Source: Aurantimonas marianensis
GTDB lineage: Bacteria > Pseudomonadota > Alphaproteobacteria > Rhizobiales > Rhizobiaceae
NCBI RefSeq assembly: GCF_024195285.1
Contig: NZ_JALHBS010000002.1
Span: forward strand, 1-47,396
Length of the DNA: 47,396 nt
Direction of reading: 5' to 3'
Below are positions 43,319 to 47,396 of this stretch, piece after piece. The notes under the pieces are model-generated. The model was given only the letters and a program-made list of their open reading frames with translations. It was not told the DNA's origin and did not search any database. How positions within the stretch are numbered: the stretch's first letter is position 1; each line of letters begins with the position of its first letter. A program made the translations under genes and the position numbers.

Positions 43319-44652
43319 CAAGGCTTTGGCTGAAGCAGCCGCTCGCGGTCCTTGCCGACGGCGCGGCCGGCGGGGTCGTTATCGCGGACGGGCGGATCGT
43401 CGAACTCGTGCCCTCGGGCGGCGCGCCCTCCGGGCCGGTCGACGCGGTCTTCGACGCCTCGCGGCATGTCGTGCTGCCGGGGCTGATCAACACCCACCAC
43501 CATTTCTACCAGACGCTGACGCGGGCGCATCCGGCGGCGATCGACAAGGAACTGTTTCCGTGGCTGACCAGCCTCTACCCGATCTGGGCGCGTCTCGATC
43601 CGGAGAGCTTCCGCCTGTCGGTGCGGCTGGCGCTGACCGAGCTGCTGCTGTCGGGCTGCACGACCGCCGCGGACCATCACTACCTGTTTCCGGACGGGCT
43701 GGAGAGTGCCATCGACATCGAGGCCGATGAGGCGGCGGGACTTGGCATTCGCGTCACCTTGAGTCGCGGCTCGATGGACCTGTCGAAAAAGGATGGCGGC
43801 CTGCCGCCCGATAGCGTCGTCCAGGACAAGGACGACATCCTCGCCGACAGCGAACGGCTGATCGGCCGCTATCACGACCGGTCAGATGGCGCGATGACGC
43901 AGATCGCGCTGGCGCCCTGTTCGCCCTTCTCGGCGACCAAGAGCCTGATGATGGAGAGCGCGGCGCTGGCCGACGCGCATGATTGCCGACTGCACACCCA
44001 TCTCGGCGAAACCGAGGACGAGAACGCCTTTTGCGAAGCGACATTCGGTTGCCGGCCGCTCGACTATCTGGAAGACGTCGGCTGGCTCGGGCCGCGCACC
44101 TGGCTCGCCCACGGCATACATTTCACCACCGAGGAATGCCGGCGCCTCGGCGCGCACAAGGTCGGCGTCTGCCATTGCCCGACCTCGAACGCGGTGCTGG
44201 CCTCGGGCTTTTGTCCGGTCAACGAATTGCAGGCTGCCGGCGCGCCGGTCGGGCTGGGCGTCGATGGTTCGGCCTCGAACGATGCCTCGAACCTGATCGA
44301 GGCGGCGCGCCACGCGCTGATGGTCGGACGCCTGAATTATCGTTCGGCCGAGGCGATCACCGCGCGAGACGTGCTGGCCATGGCGAGCGAAGGCTCGGCG
44401 GCCTGTCTCGGCCGCGCGGACATCGGCCGTATCGAGGTCGGACGGCAGGCCGATCTGGCCCTGTTCACCCTCGACGAATTGCGCTTTTCCGGCGCGCATG
44501 ATCCGATCGCCGCACTGGTCCTGTGTGGCGCGACGCGGGCCGACCGGGTGATGGTGAAGGGCGAATGGCGCGTCCTCGACGGACAGCCTGTCGGGGTCGA
44601 TTTGGCGCGGCTCCGGGCCGAACACGGCTTGGCGGCCGGGCGTTTCGGCTGA
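43315..44652 (+). CDS. 8-oxoguanine deaminase-like amidohydrolase
   Basis: A 445-residue member of the ATZ/TRZ amidohydrolase family. Metal ligands are in [17 protein letters not shown], the [10 protein letters not shown] segment, HGIHFT and [12 protein letters not shown]. The closest functional match from memory is 8-oxoguanine deaminase, which yields urate from 8-oxoguanine. Its position between ureG and the hydroxyisourate and xanthine genes supports a purine substrate. The start is GTG at 43315. Guanine or another purine as substrate cannot be excluded. Confidence 0.85.
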   Translation: MTRLWLKQPLAVLADGAAGGVVIADGRIVELVPSGGAPSGPVDAVFDASRHVVLPGLINTHHHFYQTLTRAHPAAIDKELFPWLTSLYPIWARLDPESFRLSVRLALTELLLSGCTTAADHHYLFPDGLESAIDIEADEAAGLGIRVTLSRGSMDLSKKDGGLPPDSVVQDKDDILADSERLIGRYHDRSDGAMTQIALAPCSPFSATKSLMMESAALADAHDCRLHTHLGETEDENAFCEATFGCRPLDYLEDVGWLGPRTWLAHGIHFTTEECRRLGAHKVGVCHCPTSNAVLASGFCPVNELQAAGAPVGLGVDGSASNDASNLIEAARHALMVGRLNYRSAEAITARDVLAMASEGSAACLGRADIGRIEVGRQADLALFTLDELRFSGAHDPIAALVLCGATRADRVMVKGEWRVLDGQPVGVDLARLRAEHGLAAGRFG

Positions 44653-44832
44653 TTCCGCGCCTAGCATACCGACGCCTGGCGAAACGAGCTGCGTGGGGCG
44701 AGGAACGCGTCACGCTTTTCGTCTGGCATGGGCTGGGGGCTGAAAGCAGCCGGATGCTTTCCGCTTTACGCCGCCGCTGCCGCTGTTGCAGAATGCTTGA
44801 CCGAATGGTCAAAAACGACGGAAAGAGCCTGA
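44653..44832. other. Gap before uraH
   Basis: These 180 bases hold no gene that I can support. They contain the inverted repeat TTGACC-GAAT-GGTCAA at 44797-44812 and the ribosome site GGAAAGAG for uraH. The promoter of uraH-xdh is presumably here. Confidence 0.5.
44797..44812. promoter_or_regulatory. Inverted repeat TTGACC-N4-GGTCAA, candidate operator
   Basis: Perfect six-base arms with four bases between, 21 bases before the uraH ATG. The size and symmetry fit a dimeric repressor site controlling purine catabolism genes. TTGACC could also serve as a -35 box overlapped by the site. No regulator gene is visible in the window. Confidence 0.45.
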
Positions 44833-45201
44833 ATGTCCGAACAGACCGCCGCCCGGCTGACTACCCATGTGCTGGACACCAGCCTCGGCCGGCCTGCCTC
44901 CGGCATCGCCGTGACCCTATGGCGGCTCGGACATGGGGGCGGCCGCGAGAAGGTCGCCGAAGCCGTCACCAATGCGGACGGGCGCTGCGACGCGCCGCTG
45001 ATGGCGGGGGAGACATTCGCGGTCGGCGAATATGAGCTCGTCTTCGCGGCCGGCACCTATTTCGATGCGACGGGCCGGGACCTGCCGGAGCCGAAATTCC
45101 TGAGCGACGTCGTCATCCGGTTCGGCATCGCCGACAAGACGCATTATCATGTGCCGCTGCTCATTTCGCCTTTCGGTTATTCAACCTATCGGGGCAGCTG
45201 A
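44833..45201 (+). CDS. uraH: 5-hydroxyisourate hydrolase
   Basis: A 122-residue transthyretin-like protein. LTTHVLDTSLGRPASGI at the N-terminus and the C-terminal HYHVPLLISPFGYSTYRGS, ending in the diagnostic YRGS, define hydroxyisourate hydrolase. It converts 5-hydroxyisourate, the product of urate oxidation, to OHCU. No urate oxidase gene lies in the window. Its TGA overlaps the first base of the xdhA ATG. Confidence 0.96.
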   Translation: MSEQTAARLTTHVLDTSLGRPASGIAVTLWRLGHGGGREKVAEAVTNADGRCDAPLMAGETFAVGEYELVFAAGTYFDATGRDLPEPKFLSDVVIRFGIADKTHYHVPLLISPFGYSTYRGS

Positions 45202-46685
45202 TGACCGACCATGACGCCCCTCGGCCGATCCGCTTCGTCCTCAATGGCGAGGAGCGTGCCGTCGCGGGGCTGAAGCCGACGACGACGATACTCGATTATC
45301 TGCGCCGGGCGGAACGGTTGACCGGCACCAAGGAGGGCTGCGCGGAGGGCGACTGCGGCGCCTGTACCGTACTGATCGCCGAGCCGGATGGCGACGGCGG
45401 TCTCTCGCGCCGGGCGGTCAATGCCTGCATCCAGTTCCTTCCCTCGCTGAATGGCCGGGCGATCGAAACGGTCGAGCATATCGGCCGGGACGGCGCCCAT
45501 CCGATCCAGACGGCGATGGTGGAGAAGCATGCCAGCCAATGCGGCTTCTGCACGCCCGGCTTCGTCATGCAGCTTTATGCCGGCTGGCTCACCGGCGCGA
45601 TCTCGGATCGGCAGTCGGTCAAGGATCTGATCGCCGGCAATCTCTGCCGGTGTACCGGCTATGGGCCGATCGTCGACGCCGGGCTGGAACTCGGTTCGGT
45701 GTCGCTGCCCGATACCGTGAAGGAGGATGCGGCGCTCGCCGCTCGCCTGACCGAGATGGAAGGCGGCGACGTCTTCGCCTATGAGGCCGACGGCCATCGC
45801 TGGTTCGCGCCGACCGATGTTGACGAGCTCGCCGATACCTATGCCGCGCATCCGGAGGCGGTGCTGGTCGCGGGAGCAACCGATGTCGGGCTGTGGGTGA
45901 CGAAACAGCATCGCGAGTTGCCGACGATCATCGACGTCAGCCACGTCCGCGACCTCCAGGTGATCGAGGAAGCGGCCGGCCGGGTCTTTATCGGGGCCGG
46001 CGTCACCCATCGCCGGGCCTTCGACATACTGACGGGTATGCACGCCGATCTCGGCGAGATGCTGCGCCGCTTCGCCGGCTGCCAGATCCGCAACGCCGGC
46101 ACGGTCGGCGGCAACATCGCCAACGGCTCGCCGATCGGCGACCTGCCGCCCTGCCTGATCGCCCTCGACTCGCGGCTGCATCTGCGCCATGGCGAGACGG
46201 CCCGAGCGATCGACCTTGAGGATTTTTTCATCGCCTATGGTCGCCAGGACCGGGCGAAGGGCGAGTTCGTCGCCGCGGTCGAGGTGCCCCGGCTGGAGCC
46301 GAACCAGCGTTTCTTCGCGCACAAGATATCCAAACGCTTCGATTCCGACATTTCCGCCGTCATGGCGGCGTTCCGCCTGACCTTCGACGGCGATATGATC
46401 GCGGAGGCGCGGCTGGCCTTCGGCGGTATGGCCGAAACGCCCAAGCGCGCGGCGAAGGCCGAGGCCGCGCTTGTCGGCCAGCCATTGGACGAGGCGGCGG
46501 TCGAAGCTGCGGTCGTCGCGCTGGCCGAGGACTTCACTCCGCTGACCGACATGCGCGCCTCGGCCGCCTACCGGCTGAAGATGGCGCGGAACCTGTTGCG
46601 GCGGTTCTGGCTCGAACAGCAGGGCGGCGTGCGCACGCGCATCGAGACCGTCGCGGCCGACGACGCTCTGGAAGAGGTTGCGTGA
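45201..46685 (+). CDS. xdhA: Xanthine dehydrogenase small subunit (Fe-S/FAD)
   Basis: A 494-residue subunit joining two 2Fe-2S clusters and an FAD domain. The first cluster uses CAEGDCGACTV and C75-region NACIQF; the second uses CGFCTPGF and CRCTGYGPIVD. The FAD site follows from about residue 195 (LVAGATDVGLWVTK, RNAGTVGGNIANGSPIGD). It takes electrons from the molybdenum subunit and passes them to NAD. It overlaps xdhB by one base (TGATG). Confidence 0.95.
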   Translation: MTDHDAPRPIRFVLNGEERAVAGLKPTTTILDYLRRAERLTGTKEGCAEGDCGACTVLIAEPDGDGGLSRRAVNACIQFLPSLNGRAIETVEHIGRDGAHPIQTAMVEKHASQCGFCTPGFVMQLYAGWLTGAISDRQSVKDLIAGNLCRCTGYGPIVDAGLELGSVSLPDTVKEDAALAARLTEMEGGDVFAYEADGHRWFAPTDVDELADTYAAHPEAVLVAGATDVGLWVTKQHRELPTIIDVSHVRDLQVIEEAAGRVFIGAGVTHRRAFDILTGMHADLGEMLRRFAGCQIRNAGTVGGNIANGSPIGDLPPCLIALDSRLHLRHGETARAIDLEDFFIAYGRQDRAKGEFVAAVEVPRLEPNQRFFAHKISKRFDSDISAVMAAFRLTFDGDMIAEARLAFGGMAETPKRAAKAEAALVGQPLDEAAVEAAVVALAEDFTPLTDMRASAAYRLKMARNLLRRFWLEQQGGVRTRIETVAADDALEEVA

Positions 46686-47396
46686 TGGACGAAACCCGCA
46701 TCCAGGATCGCGGCGGCGCCGGCGAGCCCGCGCTGGAATCCCTCAGCGAGAAGCCACCAACCGAGGAGCGCGCCATACGGGGCGGAATCCGCTCGCCGCT
46801 CGCCCACGACAGCGGCGGCAAGCATGTCTCCGGTGCGGCGCGTTATGCCGACGACGATCCGGAACTGCCGGGAACGCTGCAAATCACCATCGCCATGTCC
46901 GAGCGCGCCCATGCGCGCATCGCCGGCATGGATCTCGACGCCGTTCGGTCGGCGCCGGGCGTCGTCGCCGTGCTGACCGCCGCGGACATTCCCGGCCAGA
47001 ACGACTATTCGCCGGTGTTCGGCGACGATCCGATCTTTCCGGTCGACACGGTCGACTATGTCGGGCAGCCGCTGTTCGCCGTCGCCGCCGAGACGGAAGC
47101 GGCGGCACGGGCGGCGGCAAAGCTGGCGCGGATCGAATATGAGGAGCTGCCGGCGGCGATCGGCATCGATGACGCGATCGCCTTCGCCGACCAGGCCGGC
47201 GCGGATTTGCTTCCCGCCCACGAGATGAAACTCGGAGATGCCGGTGCCGCGCTCGATACCGCGCCGCGCCGGGTCAAGGCCCGCGTCGAGGTCGGCGGGC
47301 AGGACCATTTCTATCTGGAAGGCCAGATCGCCTATGCGATCCCGCAGGAAGACGGCGACGTGCTGGTGCGCTCGTCGACCCAGCATCCCTCCGAGG
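46685..47396 (+). CDS. xdhB: Xanthine dehydrogenase large subunit, 3' truncated by window
   Basis: The first 237 residues of the molybdenum-cofactor subunit. AIRGGIRSPLAHDSGGKHVSG and ARYADDDPELPGTLQ, then VDYVGQPLFAVAAETEAAA and DHFYLEGQIAYAIPQEDG match XdhB. The N-terminal 30 residues are a polar extension. The rest, including the catalytic Glu and any xdhC, is beyond the window end. Confidence 0.94.
   Translation, partial: MDETRIQDRGGAGEPALESLSEKPPTEERAIRGGIRSPLAHDSGGKHVSGAARYADDDPELPGTLQITIAMSERAHARIAGMDLDAVRSAPGVVAVLTAADIPGQNDYSPVFGDDPIFPVDTVDYVGQPLFAVAAETEAAARAAAKLARIEYEELPAAIGIDDAIAFADQAGADLLPAHEMKLGDAGAALDTAPRRVKARVEVGGQDHFYLEGQIAYAIPQEDGDVLVRSSTQHPSE

Overview
The window is GC-rich DNA with dense, often overlapping genes and GTG/TTG starts. 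It reads as a chromosome segment of a methylotrophic alphaproteobacterium, probably of the Rhizobiales/Hyphomicrobiales. The reasons are a near-complete tetrahydromethanopterin (H4MPT)-linked formaldehyde oxidation set (fae, mtdB, mch, fhcBADC) with cofactor biosynthesis genes, a urt urea transporter joined to urease, and a perfect sigma-54 promoter. I cannot name the genus.

Layout. 1-1173: 3' part of a GGDEF-EAL signalling protein. 1273-3886: a methyltransferase and an orphan periplasmic binding protein of the PQQ-alcohol-dehydrogenase type, divergent from a secreted DUF3280-like protein. 3883-7916: cofactor genes (an MfnB-FolB fusion, an MfnE-like kinase, a dihydropteroate-synthase-like protein, a DUF447 protein). 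8033-11768: a three-subunit molybdenum aldehyde oxidoreductase resembling PaoABC. 11860-13218: a lone gene of unusual composition whose C-terminal part looks like an aerolysin/ETX-MTX2 beta-pore-forming protein, preceded by an AT-rich patch. 13518-27099: the methylotrophy core. Going right to left on the minus strand it holds mptG, mtdB, an ATP-grasp ligase, mch, an mptN-like ligase, a CitG-like gene and fae. mfnF is also on the minus strand. A HisA-like gene, a pterin dehydratase and fhcBADC lie on the plus strand. 27276-33493: a small protein gene, then urtABCDE. 33513-43318: urease genes ureD, ureA, ureJ, ureB, ureC, ureE, ureF, ureG, interspersed with unrelated genes. 43315-47396: purine breakdown (8-oxoguanine deaminase, hydroxyisourate hydrolase, xanthine dehydrogenase; the last gene runs off the end).

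How it works together. Fae condenses formaldehyde with H4MPT, MtdB and Mch oxidise the adduct to formyl-H4MPT, and the Fhc complex moves the formyl group to a methanofuran-like carrier and hydrolyses it to formate. The surrounding mpt/mfn genes make the two carriers. Downstream, xanthine oxidation, hydroxyisourate hydrolysis, urea uptake and urease form a nitrogen-scavenging block, of which the urea transporter appears to be under sigma-54 (NtrC-type) control.

Most notable points: (1) fhcA carries an in-frame amber codon (TAG, 24327-24329) with both flanks intact in the same frame; (2) the aerolysin-like orphan gene; (3) a 40-residue membrane peptide gene between ureJ and ureB; (4) several H4MPT-cluster genes (CitG-like, HisA-like, DUF447, ATP-grasp) whose exact reactions are unassigned; (5) candidate operators and hairpins in the gaps. 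No rRNA, tRNA, CRISPR array, transposase or integrase was seen.
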